NCBI RefSeq assembly: GCF_000332475.2
Contig: NZ_AOGX02000016.1
Span: 62,001-126,000, forward strand
Direction of reading: 5' to 3'
Length of the DNA stretch: 64,000 nucleotides
Origin: Leptospira yanagawae serovar Saopaulo str. Sao Paulo = ATCC 700523
GTDB lineage: Bacteria; Spirochaetota; Leptospiria; Leptospirales; Leptospiraceae
Part shown: one piece after another, positions 7,836-16,507 of the stretch
Layout: each line of letters opens with the position of its first letter
How positions within the stretch are numbered: position 1 is the first letter of the stretch
Notes under the pieces: generated by a model
The model's input: the letters and a program-made list of their open reading frames with translations, nothing else
Told to the model about the DNA's origin: nothing
Databases searched by the model: none
Translations under genes and position numbers: made by a program

Positions 7836-10800
7836 ATGGGATTAGAAGTCTTTTTATTGCCTTTTTTGGCGAGTGTAGCCGTGACCATCGGACTCCGTCG
7901 TTTGGACAAATCCAATACCAAATTGTCCCAACTGAAACGTTACGCCTCAAAACTCACTGAAGAAATGCAAGGAGTCGCCCTGCAAAAGATCCAAATGGTA
8001 AAGGATGCAGGGATTGATCTCGACATCCTTGTCAAACAATCCCGAAAAGTTGCAGAAGATATCCAATCGTTAAGTGCCGAATCCAGAGACCTATTCGAAA
8101 AAATCAGAGCGAGTAAGGATTACCTTTCTTCCCTCTCGGGAGAAATGGAACAAATCCAAGATTTGAGTAACCAAGTCCGCCGAGAAAAACAATACATGGA
8201 AGAAGGACTCTCACAAATCAACTCCCACAAACGTGAGTTACGTGAAGTATCGGAAGATATGGAAGCGCTACATAACGAATCCATTTCGATGCTCGATACT
8301 TTCCAAAACAAATTGAACTTACGAAGTGATGAAATTTTACAATCTGTTGCCCAAAAGATGGTGGAACTCGAAAGCCTACTCGAAACCAAATCTGAATTCC
8401 TCGATCAATCATTATCCAAAATTGCAGAAACTGCGAGAGAAAAATTATTAACCCATGCCGATGTGATGGTGAACGAAACTGCAGGCCGACTTGACCACGC
8501 GCGAAAAGAAATGGATTTGTTACTTGAATCCATGAAATATGCGCAAGGTGACTTGGATGTTCGCCTAACAAAATTTGAAGACACATCATCTTTACTTTCT
8601 GATAAAGTGGATAAATTTGATGAAAGGTTGGAAGAAAAATACCAAAGAGCTTCTACCAAAGTGGAAGAAAAAGTTTCTTTACTTGAGAAAAAAATCCAAG
8701 AACGTTTTGAATCCATCGTTGACCAAGTAAGCCATACCAAAGATTCCTTTATGAAGGGTCTTAACCAAGAAACAGATGCCATCAAACGTGAAATTGAAGA
8801 CTTGTCATTGGAAACACTTTCCAAACGTGATGACATCATCAATGAAACAAGAAGACAAGCAGATGGAATCAACCAAACCATCATCCAATTCCAAGAAAAA
8901 TACTTAGAAGCAGAGAATAAACTCCTGCGCCAAGCAGACATCCGCAAACAAGAACTCATCCGTGAAATCGAAGCATTTTCAGAAGAATTCCACCGCATTT
9001 CTGAAGAACTGAGAGAAGAAGCAACCACTCTCAAAAAGAGCGCATTACAAGAGTTAAAGGAATTTGACCGTGAACTAGAAACGGTTCGTTCGGGCCAAGA
9101 AATGGTCATCAAAACTTCACTTTTTGAACTCAAAAAAGAATTAGAAGAAAGGATGCATTCTGATTTCAAAATCCAAAAACAGGATATGGAATCAGACCTT
9201 GGGTCCATCCAGTCCCAAGTGAAAGAATTGAATGAAACCATCACTGCACAAACAAAAGATGTGGATGAATATGTAGAAGAATTGAAGTCCGCACTCCGTG
9301 AATCGGCTCATGAAATTTTAGAAACCGCAGAAGAAAAAGCCAAAGAATCCGAAGAAATTGTGACTGAGAAAATCCGCATCGCCAATGCCAACTTAGAACA
9401 ATTTGTGAGCAAATGGGAAGACGAACTCGGAAAGATGCGAGAAGACCAAAACTACAGCATCGAAAAACTCCAAGACCGCTTAAAAGAAATCCATGTGGAA
9501 GGTGCAGACCTTCTTGGTGAATTCCAAAACCAATTCCAAAAAGCAAAATCCAATTTGGAAACGGTAGCAGAATCGAAAACAAAAGAAAGTATTTCTCGTT
9601 TGGAAGACGAAGCAAAACTAGCACGTAGCGAAGTGGAACGAATCCTCAAACACTTAGAAGAATCGGGTGAATCTTTCTTCAACCTACAAGAAGAAAAAAT
9701 GGATCGTTTGAATGAAACGATTGATTCCAAAATCTCGCACCAATTGACAAAACTCCTCGATAAAGGCAATCTCCAACTTGGCCAATTGGAAGAAAAAATA
9801 TCAAACCACCTAAACACAGTTCGTCGCAACTTAGAAGAAAGTATCAAACGTTCCAAAGACGAGTCGAAAAAACAAATTGAGACCTACCAAAGGGATTACG
9901 AAAAATCATTCAAAGAAATCGCAAAAGAAAGCCAAGATTTCTTAAAAGACAGTTTGAACCGGTTCCATGATCTCAAATTTGAAATCCAAAATGGTTTGGA
10001 ATCACTCACCGAAACCAAAGAAGAAACATTGTCTGGTTTCCAAAACGAACTCGAGAACCTCAAAGAAGAAATTCTCACACTCTCAAGTGAACTGGAAACC
10101 GTGAAGGAACATTCAGACCTATTCGCTTCCGCCAAACAGATTGCAGACGAATCAAACAAGGCAGTGGAAGAAATCTCAGAAGCACTCCGTTCCCTTGAAA
10201 AAGGCAAACCAGACTTGGAACTAGTGCAATCCGCAATTTCTGAGTTCAGTGAGTTGAGATCTAAAATTGCAAATGAATTGGAAACTTTAAAAGAAGCGCA
10301 GTTCCAATCAGAAGACATTGACAAACAAATCCAAATCCTTGCCTCCAATTTGGTCCATGTAACAGAAACCATGGAAGGGTTCGAACAAAGCCTAACAGAA
10401 GTAACATCCATCGAAACCCGAGTGGCAAATCTTTCGAAAGAACAGGCAAAAATTGAATCCTTTTTATCCTCACTCCAAGAGTCACAAGATTCTGTTTTCC
10501 ATTTGGTAGAAAACTTGGAAGGCCAAAAACACAATGCACGGGAACTGCAAGCCCGTCTCGACATCCTCGACCGTGAAATCGATGTGGTGGAAGCACGGGA
10601 AAAAGAACTCACAGAAACCATCCGCCAAGCAGAGAACCGCACTTCCTTCCTTGTGGAACGAGAGGCTCAGATTGATTCCGTTGAACGTAAATTTGACAAA
10701 ATTGAAGAACTGCTCGGGGATCTTTCTGACCGCCACCGCCAAATCCTTACCCTCCAAAAACGTTTGGAAGACCTCAAGGAATCCACACGGGATACCAAAG

Positions 10801-11066
10801 ACGATCTGGAATCCCTCCTCGGCGAAGCAGACGAAACCTTCGAAAAACTCTCCCAATTTTTGGACATTGTGCAAGGAGCGATGCAAAACCCAAGCGCCGC
10901 ACCCAAAATGGACCGCAGAAATTCGGGAAATCCCTTAGTTGAGCGAAAAAGAGCGACCATCCAGAGCCTCCACGACAACTACCAGTGGTCTTCTGAGGCA
11001 ATTAGCGAAAAATTAAATATTGAAAAATCCCTTGTGGATACCATCCTCGGAGTTAGAAAGAAATAA
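7836..11066 (+). CDS. giant membrane-anchored coiled-coil protein with HTH-like C-terminus (SpiroCoCo-like)
   Basis: A 1076-residue protein. Residues 3-20 form one hydrophobic anchor (GLEVFLLPFLASVAVTIGL). From about residue 30 to 1000 the protein is continuous heptad-type coiled coil, very rich in Glu, Lys, Leu and Ser with no long breaks. The final 40 residues change character: RKRATIQSLHDNYQWSSEAI followed by SEKLNIEKSLVDTILGVRKK reads as a helix-turn-helix like those at the ends of DUF6115/sigma-region-4-type segments. Spirochaetes are known to encode a conserved large coiled-coil family; this fits by size and layout. Role is probably structural, linking membrane to cytoplasm or nucleoid. 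Histone gene follows after 11 bases. Confidence 0.8.
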   Translation: MGLEVFLLPFLASVAVTIGLRRLDKSNTKLSQLKRYASKLTEEMQGVALQKIQMVKDAGIDLDILVKQSRKVAEDIQSLSAESRDLFEKIRASKDYLSSLSGEMEQIQDLSNQVRREKQYMEEGLSQINSHKRELREVSEDMEALHNESISMLDTFQNKLNLRSDEILQSVAQKMVELESLLETKSEFLDQSLSKIAETAREKLLTHADVMVNETAGRLDHARKEMDLLLESMKYAQGDLDVRLTKFEDTSSLLSDKVDKFDERLEEKYQRASTKVEEKVSLLEKKIQERFESIVDQVSHTKDSFMKGLNQETDAIKREIEDLSLETLSKRDDIINETRRQADGINQTIIQFQEKYLEAENKLLRQADIRKQELIREIEAFSEEFHRISEELREEATTLKKSALQELKEFDRELETVRSGQEMVIKTSLFELKKELEERMHSDFKIQKQDMESDLGSIQSQVKELNETITAQTKDVDEYVEELKSALRESAHEILETAEEKAKESEEIVTEKIRIANANLEQFVSKWEDELGKMREDQNYSIEKLQDRLKEIHVEGADLLGEFQNQFQKAKSNLETVAESKTKESISRLEDEAKLARSEVERILKHLEESGESFFNLQEEKMDRLNETIDSKISHQLTKLLDKGNLQLGQLEEKISNHLNTVRRNLEESIKRSKDESKKQIETYQRDYEKSFKEIAKESQDFLKDSLNRFHDLKFEIQNGLESLTETKEETLSGFQNELENLKEEILTLSSELETVKEHSDLFASAKQIADESNKAVEEISEALRSLEKGKPDLELVQSAISEFSELRSKIANELETLKEAQFQSEDIDKQIQILASNLVHVTETMEGFEQSLTEVTSIETRVANLSKEQAKIESFLSSLQESQDSVFHLVENLEGQKHNARELQARLDILDREIDVVEAREKELTETIRQAENRTSFLVEREAQIDSVERKFDKIEELLGDLSDRHRQILTLQKRLEDLKESTRDTKDDLESLLGEADETFEKLSQFLDIVQGAMQNPSAAPKMDRRNSGNPLVERKRATIQSLHDNYQWSSEAISEKLNIEKSLVDTILGVRKK

Positions 11067-11077
11067 CCGAGGTATCC

Positions 11078-11281
11078 ATGTCCGAAGAACAAACAGAAAC
11101 AACGTCAAAAGAATCCCTTATTGTCACTTCCAAAGTGAAAGCATACATCAAAAGTAAGGGTTTTATGACTTCCGGGGATGCCATCGATGGTATCAACGAA
11201 GAAATTTACCGTTTGATCGACAAAGCTCTCGAAAGAACTTCTGCCAATAAAAGAACAACGGTTCGGTCGACTGATTTCTAA
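11078..11281 (+). CDS. bacterial histone-fold protein
   Basis: A 67-residue protein; after a charged 14-residue tail it consists of one histone fold. The segment LIVTSKVKAYIKSKGFM (about 14-30) matches helix 1, residues 32-55 (DAIDGINEEIYRLIDKALER) match the long central helix, and NKRTTVRSTDF (57-67) matches loop 2 with the conserved Arg-Thr pair and the Asp salt-bridge partner, followed directly by the stop so that helix 3 is minimal. From memory, this is close to the single-domain histones described from Bdellovibrio (Bd0055) and Leptospira, which are abundant dimeric DNA-binding proteins. The start is 11 bases after the coiled-coil gene and map follows 3 bases later, so the three are probably co-transcribed. 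Confidence 0.85.
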   Translation: MSEEQTETTSKESLIVTSKVKAYIKSKGFMTSGDAIDGINEEIYRLIDKALERTSANKRTTVRSTDF

Positions 11282-11284
11282 TCC

Positions 11285-12040
11285 GTGATTTATATCAAAA
11301 ACAAATCAGAAATTGAAAAGATGAGGAAGGCGGGAAAATTTGCCGCCGAACTCCTTGTTTATTTGGAACCCTTCGTCAAAGCGGGTGTTTCCACTTTGGA
11401 ACTGAATGACATTGCGGAATCATTTACCAAAAAAAATGGACACCGCTATGCCCCTCTCGGTTACAAAGGATTCCCAAAATCGATTTGCACTTCCATCAAC
11501 CAAGTGGTTTGCCACGGAATTCCGAAAAAAGAAGACGTGCTTGCAGACGGAGACATTGTCAACTTAGATGTTTCGCCCATTGTGGATGGTTACATTGGAG
11601 ACACTTCCAAAACCTTCATCGTAGGTGGAAAAACCACTCCTGAAGCTGAGAAACTTGTTGCAGACACTGAAAAAGCGATGTTGGTTGGGATTGAACAAAT
11701 CAAACCAGGGAACCGCATTGACGACATCGGGAATGCCATTGATGATTTTCTAACCCCACTTGGGTATGGGATTGTGCGAGACCTGATGGGCCACGGAGTG
11801 GGACGAAATTTCCACGAAGAACCACAAGTGCCCCATTTTCGCTCCCCTCGTAAATTGGCCAAAATGGAAGCCGGTATGATCTTTACCGTAGAACCAATGG
11901 TGAATTTGGGAACTTGGGAAGTGAATTTTGATCGTTCTGACAAATGGACCGTCCGCACAAAAGATGGGAAATTATCTGCCCAATTCGAACATACCATCCT
12001 TGTCACCGACAAAGGGTATGAAATTCTAACAAAAGTTTGA
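11285..12040 (+). CDS. map: type I methionine aminopeptidase
   Basis: A 251-residue cytosolic metalloprotease that removes the initiator methionine from nascent proteins. All five metal ligands are readable: Asp in NLDVSPIVDGY, Asp in GDTSKTF, His in GHGVGRNFHEEP, Glu in FTVEPMV and Glu in QFEHTILVT. The upstream VCHGIP motif contains the substrate-proximal His. There is no N-terminal zinc-finger extension, so it is the short bacterial form (about 250-265). The start is GTG, three bases after the histone stop. Confidence 0.96.
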   Translation: MIYIKNKSEIEKMRKAGKFAAELLVYLEPFVKAGVSTLELNDIAESFTKKNGHRYAPLGYKGFPKSICTSINQVVCHGIPKKEDVLADGDIVNLDVSPIVDGYIGDTSKTFIVGGKTTPEAEKLVADTEKAMLVGIEQIKPGNRIDDIGNAIDDFLTPLGYGIVRDLMGHGVGRNFHEEPQVPHFRSPRKLAKMEAGMIFTVEPMVNLGTWEVNFDRSDKWTVRTKDGKLSAQFEHTILVTDKGYEILTKV

Positions 12041-12098
12041 AGAAAAGGTTCTTGCATTCGCAAGGGATCTATCGTCTAATTTGAAGAGAGGTTATCTT

Positions 12099-12230
12099 AT
12101 GAAGATTGCTGTTGCTATCCTTAGCGTATTTTTGTTCACTACATCGATGTTTGCCATTTGCCCAGGAAAGGAAAAACGTTCCTGCCCAGGCCATGACAAA
12201 TTGATTGAGTGCCCTCACGACGGAAAATAA
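12099..12230 (+). CDS. tiny exported Cys-Pro peptide (43 aa)
   Basis: A short gene with a good ribosome binding site (GAGAGG about 8 bases before the ATG). Residues 1-19 form a clean signal peptide (MKIAVAILSVFLFTTSMFA). The predicted mature peptide is only about 24 residues and contains three Cys each followed by Pro: ICPGKEKRSCPGHDK and then ECPHDGK, plus two His. This could be metal-binding or disulfide-linked; with three Cys it might dimerise or hold heme or metal. It could instead be a lipoprotein-like remnant, but no lipobox is present. No family recognised. Confidence 0.55.
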   Translation: MKIAVAILSVFLFTTSMFAICPGKEKRSCPGHDKLIECPHDGK

Positions 12231-12235
12231 TTTCG

Positions 12236-12631
12236 ATGAACCGTGCCATCCTCTTTGTCGATGACGAACAAATCATTTTGATGAGTTTGAAGTCTCAATT
12301 GAAAAAACATTTTGGGAACGAGTACCGTTATGAAACTGCCCAAAATACGGAAGAGGCATGGTCCATCATTGAAGAATTGGCCGAAGAAGGCATCAACATC
12401 CTCATCATCATTTCGGATTGGCTTATGCCAAACCAACGTGGTGATGAGTTCTTACGCGAAGTCCACAAAACCTACCCCGACATTAAAAAAATCATTATTT
12501 CCGGACACATTGATGAACATTCCCTCAACCAATTGAAAGGGGAAGTAAACCTACATAGTTTTTTAAACAAACCATGGTCTGAATCGGATTTAATCAAAAA
12601 AGTAGAAGACGCGATAACGAAGATTGCCTAG
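12236..12631 (+). CDS. single-domain response regulator (receiver)
   Basis: A 131-residue CheY-like receiver with no output domain. Acidic pocket residues FVDDEQ (Asp9-Asp10), phosphoacceptor Asp61 in IISDWLMPNQRGDEF, the Ser of IIISGH at the Thr/Ser switch position and Lys in NKPW near residue 112 are all present, so it should be phosphorylatable. The NKPW ending is typical of receivers acting in HD-GYP or chemotaxis-like relays. The ATG at 12236 lies 5 bases after the exported peptide stop; an upstream GTG would overlap that gene and was not chosen. No histidine kinase lies adjacent. Confidence 0.88.
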   Translation: MNRAILFVDDEQIILMSLKSQLKKHFGNEYRYETAQNTEEAWSIIEELAEEGINILIIISDWLMPNQRGDEFLREVHKTYPDIKKIIISGHIDEHSLNQLKGEVNLHSFLNKPWSESDLIKKVEDAITKIA

Positions 12632-12652
12632 GTTCTCCTAGGAAACCTCCGT

Positions 12653-13456
12653 ATGTCCCAAAACATTTTAAAAAATACCATCGAAGATTTAGAACTTTTG
12701 CGTTCGAAAGTCCCTTTAGTTCATAATATTACCAATTACGTTGTGATGAATAACACAGCAAACGCCCTTCTTGCTCTCGGTGCCTCTCCCATTATGGCAC
12801 ATGCCATCGAAGAAGTGGAAGAAATGGTTACAATCTGTTCGGCAACTGTCATCAATATTGGAACTTTGTCCGAACCTTGGATCCAAAGTATGGAAAAAGC
12901 AGCCAAAAAAGCTGTTTCACTAGGAAAACCATTGGTTCTCGACCCTGTGGGAGCAGGTGCAAGTAACATTCGTAATGCGGCAATCCGAAGGATCTTAGAT
13001 GCGGGAAACCCAAGCATCGTCCGTGGGAATGCCTCCGAAATCCTATCTACTCTTTCATCATCAGGAAAAACCAAAGGAGTGGATGCAACAGACTCATCTG
13101 AGTCCGCAGTCGAAACAGGGAAATCCTTATCCAAGGTCACAGGTGGAGTGGTTGTGATCAGTGGTGCCACCGATTATATCTTAAAAGGTACAGATTCTGC
13201 CCAAATCTCCAATGGTGATGTTCTCATGACAAAGGTCACGGGCCTTGGTTGTACCGCCTCTGCTCTTTGTGGTGCGTTCGCTGCAGTCCAAAAAGACCAG
13301 TTCCGCGCCGCAACTTCTGCGATGGCGGTGATGGGAATTGCGGGAGAGTTGGCGAAATCCAAAACCTCGAGCCCAGGCAGTTTCCAAGTGGCATTCCTTG
13401 ACGCCCTCTACGAACTGAATGCAGATACCATCAAACAAAGATTAAATGCAAAGTAA
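12653..13456 (+). CDS. thiM: hydroxyethylthiazole kinase
   Basis: A 267-residue ribokinase-fold enzyme that phosphorylates 4-methyl-5-(2-hydroxyethyl)thiazole in thiamine salvage. The sequence shows the N-terminal VPLVHNITNYVVMNNTANAL, PVGAGASNIRN and the anion-hole/catalytic region VTGLGCTASAL that are characteristic of ThiM. The length is typical. It overlaps thiE by 11 bases. No TPP riboswitch (THI box) could be found upstream; the gene follows the receiver gene after 21 bases and may be read from an upstream promoter. Confidence 0.95.
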   Translation: MSQNILKNTIEDLELLRSKVPLVHNITNYVVMNNTANALLALGASPIMAHAIEEVEEMVTICSATVINIGTLSEPWIQSMEKAAKKAVSLGKPLVLDPVGAGASNIRNAAIRRILDAGNPSIVRGNASEILSTLSSSGKTKGVDATDSSESAVETGKSLSKVTGGVVVISGATDYILKGTDSAQISNGDVLMTKVTGLGCTASALCGAFAAVQKDQFRAATSAMAVMGIAGELAKSKTSSPGSFQVAFLDALYELNADTIKQRLNAK

Positions 13457-14078
13457 ATTCCGCGGGGTGTATCTGGTAACAGATAGACCCCTTTGCCTCC
13501 ACCACCAGTTAGAAGAAGTGGTACGATTGTCCGCTTCTGGTGGAGTTTCCCTTGTCCAACTGAGGGAAAAAGAAACCTCTTCCCGAGAATTTTTGACACT
13601 TGCCATCCATTTAAAAAAAATCCTCACACCCTTCCAAGTCCCCCTCCTCATCAATGATCGAGTGGACATCTGTTTGGCATCTGGGGCCGATGGGGTGCAT
13701 CTAGGCCAATCCGATTTACCTTGGTTAGACGCAAGAAAACTTCTAGGCAAAAATGCGATCATTGGTCTTTCGATCGAAACAAATGAGGACTGGGAAAATT
13801 TACAGAAAGAAAACCCAAACCCAAGTTTGGATTATTTGGCAGTTTCACCGGTATTTGATACACCCACAAAAACCAATACCAAAGAGGCCCTAGGTTTAGC
13901 AGGCGTTCGCTGGCTAAGAGAAAATACAAAACTACCTGTTGTGGCCATTGGAGGCATCAACATTGGCAATGCAAAAGATATGATCCAAGCGGGGGCCGAT
14001 ATGATTGCCGTTGTTAGTGCGATTTGTTCGGCAAAGGACCCAAAAGAAGCAACGACTGCCTTACAAAAATTATTTTAA
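13446..14078 (+). CDS. thiE: thiamine-phosphate synthase
   Basis: A 210-residue TIM-barrel enzyme that joins hydroxymethylpyrimidine diphosphate with thiazole phosphate to make thiamine phosphate. Visible signatures: GVYLVTDRPL at the N-terminus, LVQLREKE (pyrimidine phosphate site), LLINDRVDICLASGADGVHLGQ, SPVFDTPTKT and the phosphate-binding VVAIGGIN. The start lies inside thiM, giving tight coupling of the last two salvage steps. ThiD, needed to supply the pyrimidine diphosphate, is not next to it. Confidence 0.95.
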   Translation: MQSKFRGVYLVTDRPLCLHHQLEEVVRLSASGGVSLVQLREKETSSREFLTLAIHLKKILTPFQVPLLINDRVDICLASGADGVHLGQSDLPWLDARKLLGKNAIIGLSIETNEDWENLQKENPNPSLDYLAVSPVFDTPTKTNTKEALGLAGVRWLRENTKLPVVAIGGINIGNAKDMIQAGADMIAVVSAICSAKDPKEATTALQKLF

Positions 14079-14199
14079 AGCCTTTCACTAAACGAAATCG
14101 TTTGGAAAAACAGGATTACTACAAACACGTAAACGTTCTTCACCGAAGTTTTTTAAAAAGGTTACATCATTTTTTTACACGTGAAGAGATGATCCATCT

Positions 14200-15171
14200 T
14201 TAAGAATCCTTTTTTTCCACTTGGTTTCGATTCCAAATGGAGACACCAATCCGTTCGATGGGAGTTTTCTCAAAGTATCCTTTAAATTCTTCCTCTGATA
14301 AAAACTCTTTGGATAAAAAAGAGGGATCGTTCCAAAACTCTCTCGGCAAAAAACTGGGTTCATTTGTTTCGACTTGGTTCCGTTTGGCGATCCCTTCATT
14401 CCAAGGACAAACTTCTTGGCATAAGTCACAACCATAAACCCAACCCTTTCTGTCCCACTCCAAAAATGATTCGGTCACTTCATTTTCCATTCTATCTTCA
14501 ATGGTAAGGTAGGAAATGCATTTGGAAGCATCCAATTGGTATGGCTCCAATGCATTTGTAGGACAGACATCCAAACATCGCCGGCAACTCCCACAATGGT
14601 CGGTGGTAGTCTCTTCAATTGGTGTTTCACCTAACTCTAAATCGGTGAGGATGATGGAGAGAAAAAAATAGGACCCTAACTTTGGATGGATGAGATTGGT
14701 GTGTTTCCCTTGCCAAACAACACCCGATTCCCTAGTCAGGATTTTTTCAGCGATAGGCAAACTATCAACCGATTGGCGGAATTGATTTGTTGGAAAAATT
14801 TTTCTTAATTCCTTTATGATCCGATTCCCTTTGTTTCTTAATACAATATGGTAATCAGTTCCGAGTGCGTACCTAGAAACCTTTCGCTCCATTTGGGAAA
14901 GCAGAGTTTCACCTTCACTGGAACGATAGACAAACCCCAAACAAATTGCAGATCTGGGAACAAATCCCAAATTCTCAAATCGGTTGCGAATGGCAATGGC
15001 ATGTTCTTTGGCAAACCAGTCCATATTCCCGAACTTCTTTTCCGAAATCCATGTTTCTAAAAAGGAAAGGTCTTTTTCAGGGAGCATTGCCCTTGTAAAC
15101 CCCACAAAGGAAAATCCTTCTTTCGTACAGAGGGATTTGATTTGAGATTGGTATGGGGAGTGAGTGGTCAT
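14200..15171 (-). CDS. queG: epoxyqueuosine reductase
   Basis: A 323-residue cobalamin- and iron-sulfur-dependent enzyme performing the last step of queuosine tRNA modification, reduction of epoxyqueuosine. Two ferredoxin-like [4Fe-4S] motifs are clear: CGSCRRCLDVCPTNAL and CDLCQEVCPWN, with the additional upstream Cys residues. It is shorter than the HEAT-repeat-containing form (about 380), as is common. The ATG at 15171 overlaps on the opposite strand with the ATG of the neighbouring gene (the sequence CATG holds both starts), and no Shine-Dalgarno sequence precedes it. Confidence 0.93.
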   Translation of the reverse strand: MTTHSPYQSQIKSLCTKEGFSFVGFTRAMLPEKDLSFLETWISEKKFGNMDWFAKEHAIAIRNRFENLGFVPRSAICLGFVYRSSEGETLLSQMERKVSRYALGTDYHIVLRNKGNRIIKELRKIFPTNQFRQSVDSLPIAEKILTRESGVVWQGKHTNLIHPKLGSYFFLSIILTDLELGETPIEETTTDHCGSCRRCLDVCPTNALEPYQLDASKCISYLTIEDRMENEVTESFLEWDRKGWVYGCDLCQEVCPWNEGIAKRNQVETNEPSFLPREFWNDPSFLSKEFLSEEEFKGYFEKTPIERIGVSIWNRNQVEKKDS

Positions 15172-15556
15172 GGCAGAAAAAGAGAATGAACTGTACCTTA
15201 CAACGATCCAAAGCCAATTGCCAAGCCATTTGTTGGCCCAGTTGCCAAAACTGATCCCACATTTCCAAAAACTGGAAGCACTGGTTCCTTTACCAAATGA
15301 TTTACCTGAACTCTTAAAAAAAGGGATCTACTTTGCTTTGATCCAATCCGTTTTACGACTCCTCAACCGAGAAACTGACCCCCTCTTGCCAGAAATCCTC
15401 CCCGAATACAAAGAACTGATTCGCACGATATCAGAAACCTATGCCACCCTAAAACCAGAGCCCCAATCGAATTGGTTAGACGAATGCATTCAATTTGGAG
15501 ATAAATCCGCTTACCATTGGGAATGGAAACATTTTGATTCTAAAGAATTGTTTTAG
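15170..15556 (+). CDS. hypothetical protein divergent to queG
   Basis: A 128-residue soluble, helical, acidic-basic protein with no family recognised. A strong Shine-Dalgarno sequence (GGGGAG at 15155-15160) precedes the ATG by 9 bases, which supports this start over the GTG six bases upstream. The helical leucine-rich body (LLAQLPKLIPHFQKLEAL, LKKGIYFALIQSVLRLL) may be a scaffold or binding domain. Its promoter must lie within queG coding sequence. Confidence 0.65.
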   Translation: MAEKENELYLTTIQSQLPSHLLAQLPKLIPHFQKLEALVPLPNDLPELLKKGIYFALIQSVLRLLNRETDPLLPEILPEYKELIRTISETYATLKPEPQSNWLDECIQFGDKSAYHWEWKHFDSKELF

Positions 15557-15558
15557 AT

Positions 15559-15954
15559 TCATCCCATTTCCTTTTCTAAACAAATTCTGAATTCATTTGG
15601 GATTGGTAATTTGGTTTGGGCACGGTAATCAAAATACACCTGCACTGTTTTGGCTTTGACATACAAAACATCTGTTTTTTGGTTTTTGATTTCGTAAGAA
15701 AATTCCCAAGAACTGGTCCCAATTTTGGAAACCCAAGTGTGGATGTAAATGGAATCCCCAGGCAAAACAGATGCAACCAAATCCATTTCCACACGAGCCA
15801 TCACAAACGGAATGTCTTCTAGTTCCTGAACAGATAAATATCGATTACAAAAATCGAGTCGTGCCAATTCTAAATATGCCGAATAACTGGCGTTATTTAC
15901 CCTTCGCATAGGGTCCATATCATTAAATCGAATTTGGATTTCAGTTCGGATCAT
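15559..15954 (-). CDS. acyl-CoA thioesterase, 4HBT hotdog fold
   Basis: A 131-residue single hotdog domain of the YbgC/4-hydroxybenzoyl-CoA thioesterase class. The N-terminal signature RFNDMDPMRRVNNASYSAYL carries the usual catalytic Asp position (MDPMRRVNN, in place of the more common DxxGHVNN) and the helix that follows. YIHTWVSKIGTSSWEFSYEI is the typical strand pair. It hydrolyses acyl-CoA esters; chain length unknown. Its stop lies 3 bases from the convergent upstream gene's stop. Confidence 0.83.
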   Translation of the reverse strand: MIRTEIQIRFNDMDPMRRVNNASYSAYLELARLDFCNRYLSVQELEDIPFVMARVEMDLVASVLPGDSIYIHTWVSKIGTSSWEFSYEIKNQKTDVLYVKAKTVQVYFDYRAQTKLPIPNEFRICLEKEMG

Positions 15955-15987
15955 CTCTCAGACAAATTCCCAAATCGATCAAATTTG

Positions 15988-16461
15988 TCACGCCGAACCG
16001 AATCCCTTCCATTGGATGACAACGGAACGAAATTGTTCTCTTTCCTTTGGACTTCGCCCTTGGATGGGCTCAAGGTATTGGCAAAAAATGATTTCTGAAT
16101 TCACACCCCAATCGATGAGACATTTGCGAATGCCTTGCACCCGTTCTTTCACAAGCCTTCGATTTTTTGCCAAATTCCCAGTCGTATCGGCTGACCCAAT
16201 CAAGGTGACAGAATCTAACGTTTGTGATAAATAAACCAAAACTGAATCTTTCCATTTTTGTATTTGGTGTGGTGCCAATTCGGAACTACCTGCATCGAAG
16301 TAGACTACTGTTTCTACTGAAAACGGTTTGGATGAATCCTGTTTCAGTTTGGACAATTTGTACGATTTAGATCCAGATTGTCCCATTCTTCTTCCGTTTT
16401 TTGGCCAAAGCCAATAAAAAACAAAAGGCAAACTAACTAAGATTAGGGAAATCAAAAACAT
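15988..16461 (-). CDS. OmpA-family C-terminal domain protein with membrane anchor
   Basis: A 157-residue protein: one N-terminal hydrophobic segment (MFLISLILVSLPFVFYWLW, uncleaved anchor or signal), a basic linker, then an OmpA/MotB-like peptidoglycan-associating domain. Domain signatures are VVYFDAGSSELAP (strand 1 with the Ser-rich turn) and LIGSADTTGNLAKNRRLVKE, matching the G-H/S-AD-x-x-G-x-x-x-x-N-x-x-L-S-x-x-R pattern. It is probably a periplasmic protein that binds peptidoglycan. It diverges from the first repeat lipoprotein gene. Confidence 0.8.
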   Translation of the reverse strand: MFLISLILVSLPFVFYWLWPKNGRRMGQSGSKSYKLSKLKQDSSKPFSVETVVYFDAGSSELAPHQIQKWKDSVLVYLSQTLDSVTLIGSADTTGNLAKNRRLVKERVQGIRKCLIDWGVNSEIIFCQYLEPIQGRSPKEREQFRSVVIQWKGFGSA

Positions 16462-16507
16462 ACAACGATTAGACTCTGCAAATACCGGTAATTATTTTAC
16501 AAACCGC

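Noticed and set aside
8405..9244. Long open frame antisense to the coiled-coil gene, and similar ones at 9896-10642
   Set aside because: The Glu/Lys/Ser codon pattern of the coiled coil leaves its complement without stops. The product is Ser/Ser-Trp rich, has no ribosome site and no family.
12632..12652. TPP riboswitch before thiM
   Set aside because: Only 21 bases separate thiM from the receiver gene and no THI-box words are present upstream.
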